DNA of 64,000 bases from Mesorhizobium huakuii (GCF_014189455.1 NZ_CP050296.1:2910001-2974000); one strand, 5' to 3'. Numbered from the stretch's first letter, positions 42,077-51,762 are shown. Translations and numbers: made by a program. Notes: generated by a model not told the origin, from the letters alone.

Positions 42077-43039
42077 TTGGACGCGCTTGGGGAAGTGCTG
42101 CGTGCCGTCAAAATGACGGGCGGCGTTTTTCTCGATACCCATTTCACCGCACCTTGGTGCGTGTCAGCCAGGTTCACTTCGGACCAGTGCCGCCCTTTCC
42201 TGACCGACGCCGTCCAGATCATCGCCTATCATTATGTCATCAGCGGCCGCATGCTGGCCACTGTCGAAGGCGAGAGCCCGTTCGAGGTCCGCGCCGGTGA
42301 AACGGTGGTGTTGTCCCGCAACGACCCACACCTGCTCGGCAGCGCCCTGGATATGCGCCCGGTCGGCACCGAGCATCTCATTCAACCCGGAGAGCGCGGC
42401 GGCCTTGCCCGAATCGTTCACGGGGGAGGTGGCGAGCCCACGCGGCTCATCTGCGGCTTTCTCGGCAGCGACGAGCAACGCAATCCGCTGATTGCCACGC
42501 TGCCACGGATGTTGAAGGTCGACATGGTAACGGCGGGCTCAAGCGACTGGATCGAGGCCTCTCTGAACTTCGCCCTCAAGGGCCTGCAGGAGGGTCAGGT
42601 CGGCTCGCCAGCGGTGATGTCTCGCCTTTCGGAGTTGATTTTCGTCGAAGCCGTGCGCAGCTACGCGGCGTCGCTTGTGCCAGAGCAAAAGGGATGGCTC
42701 GCCGGCATGCGCGACCCGGCCGTGGGGCGCGCGCTCGCCCTGATGCACGCAGGGGTGAACCTTCACTGGACCGCGGAGCAGCTGGCGCGCGAGGTTGCGC
42801 TCTCCCGCTCGACTTTCTCCGATCGTTTTGCCGGCCTCGTCGGGATGCCGCCTATGCGCTATCTCACCGCCTGGCGCATGCAACTCGCCAAGGAGCAGCT
42901 GCGCAGCGGCCATCGGTCGATCGCGCAGGTGGGCTATGAAATCGGCTACCAGGCGGAGGAGGCTTTCACCCGCGCCTTTAAGCGCGAATTCGGGATACCG
43001 CCCGCGGCATGGCGGAAGGCAAAGCAGCTACTGGGATGA
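42077..43039 (+). CDS. AraC-family regulator with cupin domain
   Basis: The 320-residue protein has an N-terminal cupin sensor (HYVISGRMLATVEGESPFEVRAGETVVLSRNDPHLLG) and a C-terminal pair of helix-turn-helix motifs (WTAEQLAREVALSRSTFSDRFAGLVGMPPMRYLTAWRM and IAQVGYEIGYQAEEAFTRAFKREFG). The start is probably TTG at 42077, with GGAAGGGAA 8 bp upstream; TTG at 42071 is the alternative. It is the cupin_6 AraC type. The divergent DUF4242 gene is its likely target. Confidence 0.88.
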   Translation: MDALGEVLRAVKMTGGVFLDTHFTAPWCVSARFTSDQCRPFLTDAVQIIAYHYVISGRMLATVEGESPFEVRAGETVVLSRNDPHLLGSALDMRPVGTEHLIQPGERGGLARIVHGGGGEPTRLICGFLGSDEQRNPLIATLPRMLKVDMVTAGSSDWIEASLNFALKGLQEGQVGSPAVMSRLSELIFVEAVRSYAASLVPEQKGWLAGMRDPAVGRALALMHAGVNLHWTAEQLAREVALSRSTFSDRFAGLVGMPPMRYLTAWRMQLAKEQLRSGHRSIAQVGYEIGYQAEEAFTRAFKREFGIPPAAWRKAKQLLG

Positions 43040-43119
43040 CCGTACACAGGAAGACTCCGCGCCAACCTGCGCACTGCAGATAGCGGCCCGACGCCGTTGC
43101 ATCGCGGCCAATCGCGACT

Positions 43120-44103
43120 TTATGCAGCGGCCATGATCCCGGCGTAAGTCCCGAAATCGACATTGCCGCCGGACAGCACCACGGCAACACTTTTGCCCGA
43201 CAGCTCGATCTCGCCTGACGACAGCGCCGCCAGCGCGACGCAGCCGCCCGGCTCGACCACCAGCTTCAGATAGGCCATGGCGTCGCGCATCGCCTGTGCC
43301 GTCGCTCTGTCGGAGACGGCAATGGCGCCGGCGAGGTTCTTGCGGTTGATTTCGAAGGTGATGGCGCCCGGCTCGGCGGTCAGGATCGCGTCGCAGATCG
43401 AGCTGTGACCCGGCTCGTTCGAAACCCGGGCGCCGGCGGCGAGCGAGCGTCGCGTGTCGTCGAAATGCTCCGGCTCGACCGCCCAGACCGCGGTGCCGGG
43501 CGAGGCATCCTTGACCGCGACCGAAATGCCGCTCGACAGGCCGCCGCCACCGCAGGGAATGACGACAGCGTCGAGGCTGACGCCGAGCGCCTTGGCCTGG
43601 CGCATCAGTTCGAGGCCGATCGTGCCCTGGCCGGCAATGATGGCCGGATCGTCGAAGGGCGGCACCAGCACCATGCCCCTGTCGATATAGGGGCGAACCA
43701 CGGTCATGCGGTCATCGCGAAAACGGTCGAAGGGCACCACCTCGGCGCCCATCTTGCGGACATTGCCGATCTTCATCGCCGGCGCGTCCGCCGGCATGGC
43801 GATGACCGCCTTGACGCCGAACATGGCGGCGGAGGCGGCGACCCCTTGCGCATGATTGCCGGAGGAGAAGGCGACGACACCACGGTTGCGCTCCTCTTCG
43901 CTCAGCGACGACAGCTTGTTGTAGGCGCCGCGGAACTTGAACGAGCCGGTGCGCTGCAGCGTCTCCGGCTTGAACAGGATACGCCCGCCGAAGCGCCTGT
44001 TCAGTTCCTGCGATTCGATCAACGGGGTTTCGACGATCAAGCCGGAGAGGCGGGCTGCGGCGGCATGGATGTCGGCGATGCCGGGAGGGGTGATGGCGGT
44101 CAT
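43120..44103 (-). CDS. Threonine/serine dehydratase (PLP-dependent)
   Basis: The 327-residue enzyme has the PLP lysine in TGSFKFRGAYNKL, the SSGNHAQGVA loop that binds the substrate carboxylate, and the glycine-rich phosphate loop VIPCGGGGLSSG. This is the short catabolic (TdcB-like) form without an ACT domain; it deaminates threonine to 2-oxobutanoate. The ATG at 44103 is preferred since the in-frame extension to 44367 crosses a repeat element. Confidence 0.9.
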   Translation of the reverse strand: MTAITPPGIADIHAAAARLSGLIVETPLIESQELNRRFGGRILFKPETLQRTGSFKFRGAYNKLSSLSEEERNRGVVAFSSGNHAQGVAASAAMFGVKAVIAMPADAPAMKIGNVRKMGAEVVPFDRFRDDRMTVVRPYIDRGMVLVPPFDDPAIIAGQGTIGLELMRQAKALGVSLDAVVIPCGGGGLSSGISVAVKDASPGTAVWAVEPEHFDDTRRSLAAGARVSNEPGHSSICDAILTAEPGAITFEINRKNLAGAIAVSDRATAQAMRDAMAYLKLVVEPGGCVALAALSSGEIELSGKSVAVVLSGGNVDFGTYAGIMAAA

Positions 44104-44221
44104 GCGAGGTCCAGCAAAAGAAAGTTGCGTCCTCGCATGATGCCCGCAAAGGCACATGGCACACCAATGAAAAAATGTGACCGTTACAATGTTGGAAGGG
44201 GCACTGCCGGCGAAGCTGCCA

Positions 44222-44276
44222 ATCTCCCCCCTTGTGGGGGAGATGTCCGGCAGGACAGAGGGGGGAGCTGTCCCGC
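44222..44276. repeat. Half-unit of intergenic repeat family A
   Basis: A single half-unit with the ATCTCCCCCC...GGGGGAGAT hairpin and GTCCGGCAGGAC stem lies between the dehydratase start and the next minus-strand gene. It is related to 764-910 and 3397-3544. Confidence 0.7.
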
Positions 44277-44290
44277 CGACATCTCTAGTT

Positions 44291-44611
44291 TCACCCCAAC
44301 AACGTTCGCTCCCTCTTACTCCCACCCAGCTTGCGCCAATTGTTGAAGCGATGTGTCGCGGCGGCAAACGAGATCTTCATCTGCTGCGACACCGAATAGC
44401 GCGACTTGCCTTCGTCGAACATGCGGTAGCAGCACTCGACGCCCTCTTCGGTCAGCTTACCGTCCGGCGCCTTGTTGTGCGGGTTGGCGGGGTCGAATTT
44501 TTCGACCTGCTGCTCGACCAGACCCTTCAGGCGCTGCAGATCGGCCTCGATGCTGACGATGAGATCGAGAACGGGTTTTGGGTCGAAATGCTGTGCGTGC
44601 GGTTTCGTCAT
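44291..44611 (-). CDS. Conserved hypothetical protein
   Basis: A 106-residue hydrophilic protein: MTKPHAQHFDPKPVLDLIVSIEADLQRLKGLVEQQVEKF, then GVECCYRMFDEGKSRYSVSQQMKISFAAATHRFNNWRKLGG. The second part (residues 55-100) looks like a helix-turn-helix-like segment. I do not recognise a named family. It is upstream of the dehydratase gene on the same strand, separated by a repeat half-unit. Confidence 0.7.
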   Translation of the reverse strand: MTKPHAQHFDPKPVLDLIVSIEADLQRLKGLVEQQVEKFDPANPHNKAPDGKLTEEGVECCYRMFDEGKSRYSVSQQMKISFAAATHRFNNWRKLGGSKRERTLLG

Positions 44612-44748
44612 GCGTTGATCCTCGTCCTTGTCTTAGGTTCAGCTATATAGGCGAATCTTTGCTAATAATGAAGAGGCGAGACTGATCGAGCGGTTCAACA
44701 ATTCTTGACCGCGCGGCCAAGCACGCGGTTGACCTTGGGCATGCCAAA

Positions 44749-44777
44749 CCCTAGTTTAGAACTATTCTAAACTAGGG
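44749..44777. promoter_or_regulatory. Iron control element (Irr box), 29-bp perfect palindrome
   Basis: The core TTTAGAA-CTA-TTCTAAA equals the rhizobial ICE/Irr consensus (TTTAGAANNNTTCTAAA), extended by CCCTAG and CTAGGG to a 29-bp palindrome. It ends 10 bp before the mbfA-like start, so it covers the promoter or leader and would allow repression by Irr at low iron. Confidence 0.9.
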
Positions 44778-44787
44778 TCATTTCCTC

Positions 44788-45771
44788 ATGCTTTCCCGCG
44801 TTTTCGGCTTCGGCCGCCGCCCCTTCGAATCGCTCTCCGAACAGGAGATCCTGGCACTTGCCATTTCATCCGAGGAAGATGACGGGCGCATCTACCGGGC
44901 CTATGCCGACGGGTTGGCGGAAAGCTTTCCGCAATCGGCAAAAGTGTTCGAGGAGATGGCCGAGGAAGAGGACGGCCACCGCGACTCCCTGATCGAGCTC
45001 TTCCGCAAGCGGTTCGGCGAGCGCATCCCGCTGATCCGGCGTGAGCATGTGAAGGGCTATTACGAGCGCAAGCCCGACTGGCTGGTGAGGCCGCTCGGCA
45101 TCGAGCATGTGCGCCGCCAGGCCGAGGCGATGGAGCAACAGGCCTACCGTTTCTATGTCGAAGCGGCCAAGCGCACCACCGACGCCTCAACGCGGAAACT
45201 GCTCGACGAGCTGGCGGCGGCCGAGCAGGGGCACGAGAACTCGGCGCAGCGGCTGGAGCAGAAGCATGTGCCCGGCGACGTGAAGGATGAAGAGGCCAGC
45301 GCCGAACAGCGCCAGTTCATCCTCACCTATGTGCAGCCGGGCCTGGCCGGGCTTATGGACGGTTCGGTGTCGACGCTGGCGCCGATCTTCGCCGCCGCCT
45401 TTGCCACGCACGACACCTGGCAGACGCTGCTGGTCGGCCTTGCCGCCTCGATCGGCGCCGGCATTTCGATGGGCTTCACCGAGGTCGCCTCCGACGACGG
45501 CAAACTGTCGGGCCGTGGCTCACCGCTCAAGCGCGGCCTGACCGTCGGCATCATGACGACGCTCGGCGGTCTCGGCCACGCACTGCCCTATCTCATCCCG
45601 AGCTTCTGGACGGCGACCGCCGTCGCCGCGGTCGTGGTGTTCTTCGAACTGTGGGCCATCGCCTTCGTCCAGAACCGCTACATGCAGACCCCCTTCCTGC
45701 GCGCTGCCTTCCAGGTGGTGCTGGGTGGCGCGCTGGTGTTTGCGGCGGGTGTGCTGATCGGGAATGCGTGA
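44788..45771 (+). CDS. mbfA: Membrane-bound ferritin / VIT1 iron exporter
   Basis: The 327-residue protein joins an N-terminal ferritin-like (erythrin-VIT) domain, with metal-binding EExDGHR-type motifs (EEMAEEEDGHRDSL and LAAAEQGHENSA), to a C-terminal VIT1/CCC1 membrane domain of about five helices (YVQPGLAGLMDGSVSTLAPIFAAAF and following). This is MbfA of Bradyrhizobium and Agrobacterium, which exports iron and protects against iron and peroxide stress. A perfect Irr box lies just upstream. Confidence 0.93.
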   Translation: MLSRVFGFGRRPFESLSEQEILALAISSEEDDGRIYRAYADGLAESFPQSAKVFEEMAEEEDGHRDSLIELFRKRFGERIPLIRREHVKGYYERKPDWLVRPLGIEHVRRQAEAMEQQAYRFYVEAAKRTTDASTRKLLDELAAAEQGHENSAQRLEQKHVPGDVKDEEASAEQRQFILTYVQPGLAGLMDGSVSTLAPIFAAAFATHDTWQTLLVGLAASIGAGISMGFTEVASDDGKLSGRGSPLKRGLTVGIMTTLGGLGHALPYLIPSFWTATAVAAVVVFFELWAIAFVQNRYMQTPFLRAAFQVVLGGALVFAAGVLIGNA

Positions 45772-45778
45772 GCTTCTT

Positions 45779-45962
45779 CCTTCCCCCCTTGTGGGGGAAG
45801 GTGGATCGGCGCGCAGCGCCGAGACGGATGAGGGGTGTTCCAGCGGAGTGAGACGGTGGTGTTGTGCCGCAGTGCCCCGGTTCAGTTGAAAGGTCGCGCC
45901 AAGCTGGAGCACCCCTCATCCGTCGCCTTCGGCGACACCTTCTCCCACAAGGGGAGAAGGAA
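45779..45962. repeat. Intergenic palindromic repeat, family B, inverted pair
   Basis: CCCCCTTGTGGGGGAAGGTG at the left end and CACCTTCTCCCACAAGGGG at the right are inverted, as are GACGGATGAGGGGTG and CACCCCTCATCCGTC inside. It resembles the copy at 11965-12129. It fills the space between the convergent mbfA and ABM genes. Confidence 0.8.
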
Positions 45963-45967
45963 GGGCG

Positions 45968-46312
45968 CTACCCATTCACCGCCCGGCTGTCCGCCGGCGC
46001 CTCATCTCTCTCGGTCAACCCATAATCCCTCACCACATGCGCGATGCGTAGTCGATAGCCGGCAAAGATACCGCCGCGCCCGGCCTGCTGCGCCTGCCGG
46101 TGTTCTTCCGTGTTGCGCCAGGCCTTCACCGCTTCCTCGTCGCGCCAGAACGACAGCGACAGGATGCGGTTCGGGTCGACCAGGCTCTGAAACCGTTCGA
46201 TCGAGATGAAGCCGTCAATGCCGTCGAGCAAGGGACGGAGATTGGCGGCGACGCCGAGATAAGCATCGCGTTTGCCCTCCGCCGGTTGGACCTCGAAGAT
46301 GACGGCGATCAC
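45968..46312 (-). CDS. Antibiotic biosynthesis monooxygenase (ABM)-domain protein
   Basis: The 114-residue protein has the ABM fold pattern: MIAVIFEVQPAEGKRDAYLGVAANLRPLLDGIDGFISIERFQS and ILSLSFWRDEEAVKAWRNTEEHRQAQQAGR. It probably acts as a small haem-type or quinone monooxygenase or a stress protein. Its start overlaps the stop of the NIPSNAP gene by 4 bp, so the two are one operon. Confidence 0.88.
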   Translation of the reverse strand: MIAVIFEVQPAEGKRDAYLGVAANLRPLLDGIDGFISIERFQSLVDPNRILSLSFWRDEEAVKAWRNTEEHRQAQQAGRGGIFAGYRLRIAHVVRDYGLTERDEAPADSRAVNG

Positions 46313-46641
46313 GGCAGCACCAGCTTGGCGTGCGGCCCGGAGACGTGTTTCAGGAACATGCGGTCCTCCTTGAGGATGAATCGTTCACGCTTGGCGAACT
46401 CATAATTTGCCTTGCCGGCGGGATCGGCGGCAAGCCGGGCGCGATAGGCCTCATAGGCCGCCAGGTTCTCGATGTTGTAGGCGGCGTAGGCCGTCGTCGC
46501 CGACCCTTCGTGCGGGGCATAGTAGCCGATCAGATCGGCGCCGCAGCGCGGAATGGCCTGGCCCCAGTTGCGGGCATACTCCTCGAAGGCGGCCTTGCCG
46601 AACGGGTCGATCTCATAGCGGATGAAGCAGGTGATGGTCAT
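46309..46641 (-). CDS. NIPSNAP-family protein
   Basis: The 110-residue protein MTITCFIRYEIDPFGKAAFEEYARNWGQAIPRCGADLIGYY...GSATTAYAAYNIENLAAYEAYRARLAADP is a NIPSNAP family member, a dimeric alpha-beta barrel relative of ABM. GGAGACGACC lies just before the ATG. It is co-transcribed with the ABM gene, and a DUF1127 gene lies upstream. Confidence 0.88.
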   Translation of the reverse strand: MTITCFIRYEIDPFGKAAFEEYARNWGQAIPRCGADLIGYYAPHEGSATTAYAAYNIENLAAYEAYRARLAADPAGKANYEFAKRERFILKEDRMFLKHVSGPHAKLVLP

Positions 46642-46733
46642 GGTCGTCTCCTTTGGGTTGTGTTTTCACGCCGATGGTTCGAGCCGCGTCGAAACGTCGT
46701 GCCGCCCGATCTGCTAGGCAATTCCCTTGCGGG

Positions 46734-46950
46734 TCATGACCGCCAGAAGGACTTCGCGCATTCGCGGCGCACGTCTTCCCTGGTCAGGCCGAGGTCGCGC
46801 AGCAGATGGTCGTCGATCTCCGAAAGATCGCGGCGCTGCAGATGGCGGTCATACCAGCGGGCCAGCAATCGCGAGCGGACCCAATTGATGAATGGAAATG
46901 ATTGGCGGCGAGCGAACGGTACGGGGGGTGAGGGCGGTTCGTGCGGTCAT
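46734..46950 (-). pseudogene. DUF1127 (YjiS-like) small protein, one-base frameshift
   Basis: The ATG at 46950 has GGAG 7 bp upstream and opens MTARTALTP. A run of six G on the plus strand (46923-46928) then shifts the frame; with five the product continues VPFARRQSFPFINWVRSRLLARWYDR, then RDLSEIDDHLLRDLGLTREDVRRECAKSFW, a typical DUF1127 protein of 71 residues. It precedes the NIPSNAP-ABM pair on the same strand and is divergent from an ArsR gene. The shift is probably a base-calling error. Confidence 0.7.
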
Positions 46951-47018
46951 CGTCGTCTCCTTGATCTGATCGGAGAATAGTGCTTATCTGACAAGAATGC
47001 TTCGATGAGGAACGAACT

Positions 47019-47693
47019 ATGCGTGAAGGACCTGATATCGCCCGCATCGCCAGCCTGGTAGGCGATCCGGCCCGCGCCAACATGCTGAACGCCCTGATGG
47101 GCGGCACGGCACTGACCGCGAGCGAACTGGCGCTGGAAGCTGGCGTGTCGCTGCCCACCGCCTCGTCACATCTGTCGAAATTGATGGAGGGCGGGTTGCT
47201 GACCTTGGCCAGCCAGGGCAGGCATCGCTATTACGGCCTCGCCGGTCCGCAGGTCGCGGGCATGATCGAGGCCATCACCGGTGTCGCGGAGGCGGTTGGC
47301 CCGAAGCGCGTGCGGCCAGGCCCGCGCGACGGCGCCATGCGTGTCGCCCGCGTCTGCTACGACCACCTCGCCGGCGAGCAGGCCGTGGCGATGCTCGACC
47401 GCCTTGTCGAGAAGGACATATTGCTGCGTGACGACAAGGAGATCAGGCTCGGCCCATCGGCGGCATCGCATTTTTCCGCGATCGGCATCGATGTCGAGGC
47501 CAGACCACGCCGCCCGGTCTGCCGCGCCTGCCTCGACTGGAGCGTGCGTCGCTCGCACCTCGCCGGCACGCTGGGCGCCGCCATCCTCGACAAGATACTC
47601 GCCGAGAAATGGGCGCGCCGCGAAAAGGATAGCCGCGCGGTGGTGTTCTCGCCGCCGGGGAGACAGGCGTTCGAGAGGATGTTTTTGAGCTGA
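47019..47693 (+). CDS. ArsR-family winged-helix regulator
   Basis: The 224-residue protein has an ArsR helix-turn-helix in its first 90 residues (ARIASLVGDPARANMLNALMGGTALTASELALEAGVSLPTASSHLSKLMEGGLL). The rest has CRACLDWSVRRSHLAGTLGAAIL, a conserved C-terminal segment of these longer ArsR proteins. Cysteines 171 and 174 region (VCRAC) might bind metal or sense thiol state. It is divergent from the DUF1127, NIPSNAP and ABM genes (68 bp apart) and is their likely regulator. Confidence 0.88.
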   Translation: MREGPDIARIASLVGDPARANMLNALMGGTALTASELALEAGVSLPTASSHLSKLMEGGLLTLASQGRHRYYGLAGPQVAGMIEAITGVAEAVGPKRVRPGPRDGAMRVARVCYDHLAGEQAVAMLDRLVEKDILLRDDKEIRLGPSAASHFSAIGIDVEARPRRPVCRACLDWSVRRSHLAGTLGAAILDKILAEKWARREKDSRAVVFSPPGRQAFERMFLS

Positions 47694-47702
47694 GCCGGCG
47701 AA

Positions 47703-50194
47703 TTACCCCCGCTTCAACACCTTCCCCTGCTCGAAAAACCCCTTCCACGGATCGGCTTCCGCCAGCTTCGCCAGCGTCGTCTTGTCGCCGATCGGGAACG
47801 CGTTCGGCGCCAGCCCGGCCTCGATCTCGGCCCAGGTCACCGGCATCGATACGGTCGCGCCCTTCTTGGCGCGTGACGAATAGGGCGCGACCGTCGTCGA
47901 GCCCCTGCCATTGCGCAGATAGTCGACGAAGATTTTGCCGGTGCGCGCCTTTTTGGACAGCGTCGCAGTGTAGCGGTCGGGGGCACCTTGTTCGAGTGCC
48001 TTGGCAAAATCATGCGCGAAGGTCTTTACCGCATCCCAATCCGCCGATGGCTTCAGCGGCACCAGCACATGATACCCCTTGCCGCCCGAGGTCTTGACGA
48101 AGTTCGGCAGCGACAGCTCGTCAAGCTTGCCCCTGATATCGAGCGCCGCCTCGCGCACCGCTTTCACGTCGACGCCTTCATCGGGGTCGAGATCGAAGAT
48201 GACCTGGTCGGGCTGCTCGAGTTTGTCGATCGTGCAGCCCCAGATATGGATCTCGACCACGCCGTACTGGACGAGCGCCGCGACACCGTCGAAATCCCGG
48301 ACGAACAGGATCTCCTCGCCATCGGTCGGGTCTTTCATGCGGGCGATTTTTTCGTTCATGCCGGCCGAGGCGTGTTTCTGGAAGAAGCGCGGGCCGCCGA
48401 CGCCGTCCGGCGCCCGCACCAGGCTGAGCGGCCGGTTGACGACGAATGGCTCCATGCGCGGCCAAACCTCGGCGTAGTGGTTGAGCAGGCCCTGCTTGGA
48501 GATCTTTTCCTCGGGCCACAGCAGCTTGTCGGGATGGGAGAGTTTTACGCTGGTCGTCATCGTTCCGGTGCCGGTGCCGGTGCCGCTTGACGCTGGCTTG
48601 GCCTTGCCTGTCGCTGCCTTGGGCTTTTCCTGCACAACGTCCTCCGCCGGCTTGTCCTCGCGCAGCCCCTGGAACGAGGCATGGCGTATTATACGGTCCG
48701 ATGTCCAGCTGCGAAACTCCACTTCGCCGACAAGCTCCGGCTTGACCCAGACCAGGCCCTTTCCCTTGGGCACGGCCTTGTCGAAAGGCGAATCCATCGC
48801 CTTCAAGGCTTCGAGCTTTTTCTTGAGCTCAGTGGCGCCCTTGGCGGAGAAACCGGTGCCGACACGGCCGGCATAGTGCAGTTTGCCGTCCTCATAATAG
48901 CCGACCAGCAGCGAGCGCAGCCCGCACCCGGTCTTGTCCGACGGCAGGTAGCCGCCGATGACGAATTCCTGCCGCGCCGTGCATTTCGACTTCACCCAGG
49001 TCGGGCCGCGCCCGCTGCGATAGGGTGCGTCGGCACGCTTCGAGACGACGCCTTCCAACCCCATGCGGCAGACATGCTCCAACATGATCTTGCCGGGCTC
49101 GGAAAAGTGGTCGGAGAAACGCACCGCTGGATTGTCCGACTGCTTGCCGAGCAGCTCCTGCAAGGCCTGGTTGCGCTCAATCAGCGCCTCGCCGCGCAAA
49201 TCCTTACCGTCAAGCCGCATCAGGTCAAAGACGTAGTAGATGAAGCGGTTGGTGCGGTTGGCAGACAGGTCCTGCTGCAGCAGCGAGAAAGAAGAAACGC
49301 CGCTGTCGGCCAGCACGACGATCTCGCCGTCGAGGATGGCGTCGCTGCATTTCAGTCCGGCGAGTTCTGCGGCGATCTCGCTGCCGAATTTCTCCGTCCA
49401 GTCGAGGCCGGTGCGGGTCAGCAGCCGCACATCGGTGCCGGCGATCTGCGCCTGCATGCGATAGCCGTCGAATTTGACCTCGTGCAGCCAGTCCTTGCCC
49501 GGTGGTGCATCCCGTCCCAGCGTGGCGAGTTGTGGTTCGACAAAGTCGAGGCGCTTCCCAGCCTTCGCCTTGCCGGCGGCCGGCTTGTTGGAATGCCAGA
49601 CTTCTGGCTTTTCACCCGTGGCCGCCTTGCCGTCGCCGACCTCTTCGATCGTCAGGCCCGACTTCACCGATTCTGGCGCATCCTTCAGGATGTCCTCGCC
49701 GGGGCGCGCGGCGGCATCGTCCGACTTGATCAACAGCCAGTTGTCGCGTTTTTCCCCGCTCGTGGCTTCAGCCGCACCAGATGCCAGAGCCCATGCAGCT
49801 TGTGGCCCTTGAGCTCGAAGCTGATATGGCCTTTCTTCATCGCCTTGGCCGGATCGATCTCGGGCACCCACGTGCCCTCGTCCCAGACGATGACCGAGCC
49901 GCCGCCATATTCACCCTTGGGGATCGTGCCCTCGAAGGAGGCATAGTCGATCGGATGGTCCTCGACATGGACGGCCAGCCGCTTTTCGTGTGGATCGAGG
50001 CTCGGGCCGCGCGTCACCGCCCAGCTCCACAGCACGCCGCCATGCTCGAGGCGAAAATCATAGTGCAGTCTCGTCGCGGCATGTTTCTGGATGACGAAGA
50101 TGCCGCCGGCTTTCGCGCCGCGAACAACCTTGCCGGCCGGCTCCGACGTCTTCTTGAAATCGCGCTTGGCGTGATATTGTTCGAGACTGGCCAT
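47703..50194 (-). pseudogene. ligD: Multifunctional DNA ligase D, one-base frameshift
   Basis: Corrected, this is an 830-residue LigD with its three domains. The 3'-phosphoesterase (residues 1-150) has FVIQKHAATRLHYDFRLEHGGVL and PKGEYGGGSV. The ATP-dependent ligase (about 220-520) has the adenylation lysine in WLHEVKFDGYRMQA. The primase-polymerase (about 560-830) has DLDPDEGVD and KTSGGKGYHVLVPL. The frame breaks near 49766-49770 between LVRLKPR and SGEKRDNWLLIKSDD; one added base joins them. Without it, the gene reads as a 154-residue and a 722-residue piece. It lies 13 bp after ku in the same operon and repairs double-strand breaks by end joining. Confidence 0.9.
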
Positions 50195-50207
50195 TGTCCC
50201 CTTATCC

Positions 50208-51065
50208 TCAGGCCGATTTGCGCTTGGGCGCGGCGGCTTTCGGCTTGGCTTTCGCGGACGATGCTTTCGGCGAGCTGGAATCCCCGGAATCCGACGACAG
50301 GCTCTTCTTCAGCGCGTCGAACAGGTTGACGACGTTGGAGGGTTTGGGCTCGGCCTTGGCCTTCGGCGCCTCGTGGCCGGCCTTCTTGGCGCGGATCAGT
50401 TCGAGCAGGGCGTCCTCGTATTTGTCGTCGAATTTCGACGGATCGAAAGTGGCCTTCTTCTTGTCGATGATCAGCTCAGCCAGGTCGGTCATCTCCTGGT
50501 CGGTCTTCACCGCCTTGATCTCGCCGAACACGCTGTCCGGCTGGCGCACCGTATTGTCATAGCGCAGCGTCGTCAGCACCATGCCCTTGCCGAGCGGCTC
50601 GATGACCACGGGACGCTCTCGGCTGTAGAGCACGATGCGCGCCAGCCCGGCCATCTTCTTCGCAACCATCGCGTCGCGGATGACGGCGAACGCCTCTTCC
50701 GACATCTTGTCGGCCGGCGCGACATAATAGGGCGTGTCGAGATAGATCTGCTGGATTGAGGCTTTGTCGACGAAGCCGTCGAGGCTCATCGTGTGCGAGG
50801 ACTCGATCTGCACCGCCTCGATCTCGTCTTCCTCGATGTGGACGAAATCACCGTCGTCGAGTTCATACCCCTTGATCTCGTCGCCATCGCTGAGCGGCTT
50901 GCCGGTCTCGGCATCGACATAGATGCGCTTCACCGTGTTGCCGGTCTTGCGGTTCAGCACCCGGAACGAGACCTTTTCGGTATGGGTGACGACATTGGTC
51001 AGCTCGACCGCGCAGGTGACCAGCGACAGCTTCAAATAACCCTTCCAGGCGGGGCGCGGTGCCAT
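50208..51065 (-). CDS. ku: Non-homologous end joining protein Ku
   Basis: The 285-residue protein begins MAPRPAWKGYLKLSLVTCAVEL and contains VSFRVLNRKTGNTVKRIYVDAETGKPL, KGYELDDGDFVHIEEDEIEAV and FVDKASIQQIYLDTPYYVAPAD, the bacterial Ku core. The Lys/Ala-rich C-terminal tail (about 230-285) is the DNA-binding, LigD-interacting extension. GAAGGGAAA lies 6 bp before the ATG. It forms an operon with ligD. Confidence 0.95.
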   Translation of the reverse strand: MAPRPAWKGYLKLSLVTCAVELTNVVTHTEKVSFRVLNRKTGNTVKRIYVDAETGKPLSDGDEIKGYELDDGDFVHIEEDEIEAVQIESSHTMSLDGFVDKASIQQIYLDTPYYVAPADKMSEEAFAVIRDAMVAKKMAGLARIVLYSRERPVVIEPLGKGMVLTTLRYDNTVRQPDSVFGEIKAVKTDQEMTDLAELIIDKKKATFDPSKFDDKYEDALLELIRAKKAGHEAPKAKAEPKPSNVVNLFDALKKSLSSDSGDSSSPKASSAKAKPKAAAPKRKSA

Positions 51066-51442
51066 GGCAATTTCCCTTCAGCAATCAGATGAAGGTCAGA
51101 ACGGGCAGGGCTCACTCCAGTTCCGCCGGCGCACGACAATTGGCATGTCAGGCGCGCCCGAGCCATTGTGGCGGCGAGAACGGAAATTTCACGGGCGCCT
51201 GAGAAATTGAAACAGAACCGCGCGCAGGCGACATTCAAACGAAACATATGTGATGCAAAAGTCACACTGGGCGGAATGGCGACAAAGAGCACGGAAACAC
51301 CCCGAATCAGCCGCATTCCGGCCACGAAGCAACGGGTTTTCGACCAGATATTAACATCGTGTTCACCGACTATTCACGCCTCGACGCTATGATGTCCGTC
51401 AATCGGAAGGGACATCCGAAAATCGGGACAGGGACAGGGTAA
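51066..51442. other. 377-bp gap without a supported gene
   Basis: This divergent region between ku and the small open frame at 51443 is AT-richer than its surroundings near 51200-51370 (for example AGATATTAACATCGTG), which would suit promoters. I see no convincing gene or strong palindrome. Confidence 0.45.
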
Positions 51443-51583
51443 ATGAACTTCCTCACGCACCTCATCGGCTATGCCGCAGCCATCCGCGAATTCATCGCGC
51501 CGACCTATCGGCCCGAGCGCTATTACATGCGCGGCCCTGGTCCGGCTTGCGCCCGCCGCGGCACCTCGCTGGGCGCGCACTGA
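51443..51583 (+). CDS. Possible 46-residue small protein
   Basis: The open frame MNFLTHLIGYAAAIREFIAPTYRPERYYMRGPG follows GGGACAGGG at about 5 bp and encodes a short amphipathic start with an Arg- and Tyr-rich middle. Nothing in it is diagnostic, and it may be non-coding. Confidence 0.3.
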   Translation: MNFLTHLIGYAAAIREFIAPTYRPERYYMRGPGPACARRGTSLGAH

Positions 51584-51762
51584 CCATGACCTTCGAGAGC
51601 CGCCACAACAGCCGCATCTGCAGGCCGGGCGCCGACTCCCGAGCCACCACCTATCGCTCCGAGCGCCCGGCTCTGAGCGACAGGCGGCGTGCGACAACGC
51701 CACGTCTTTGATCCCGCCTTCGGCTGGCCTAGTGTCATAGGACACGAGCAGCCGAGGCCCGC

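Noticed and set aside
51586..51711. 41-residue open frame after the small protein at 51443
   Set aside because: Arg/Ser-rich, without a clear ribosome binding site; too little support.
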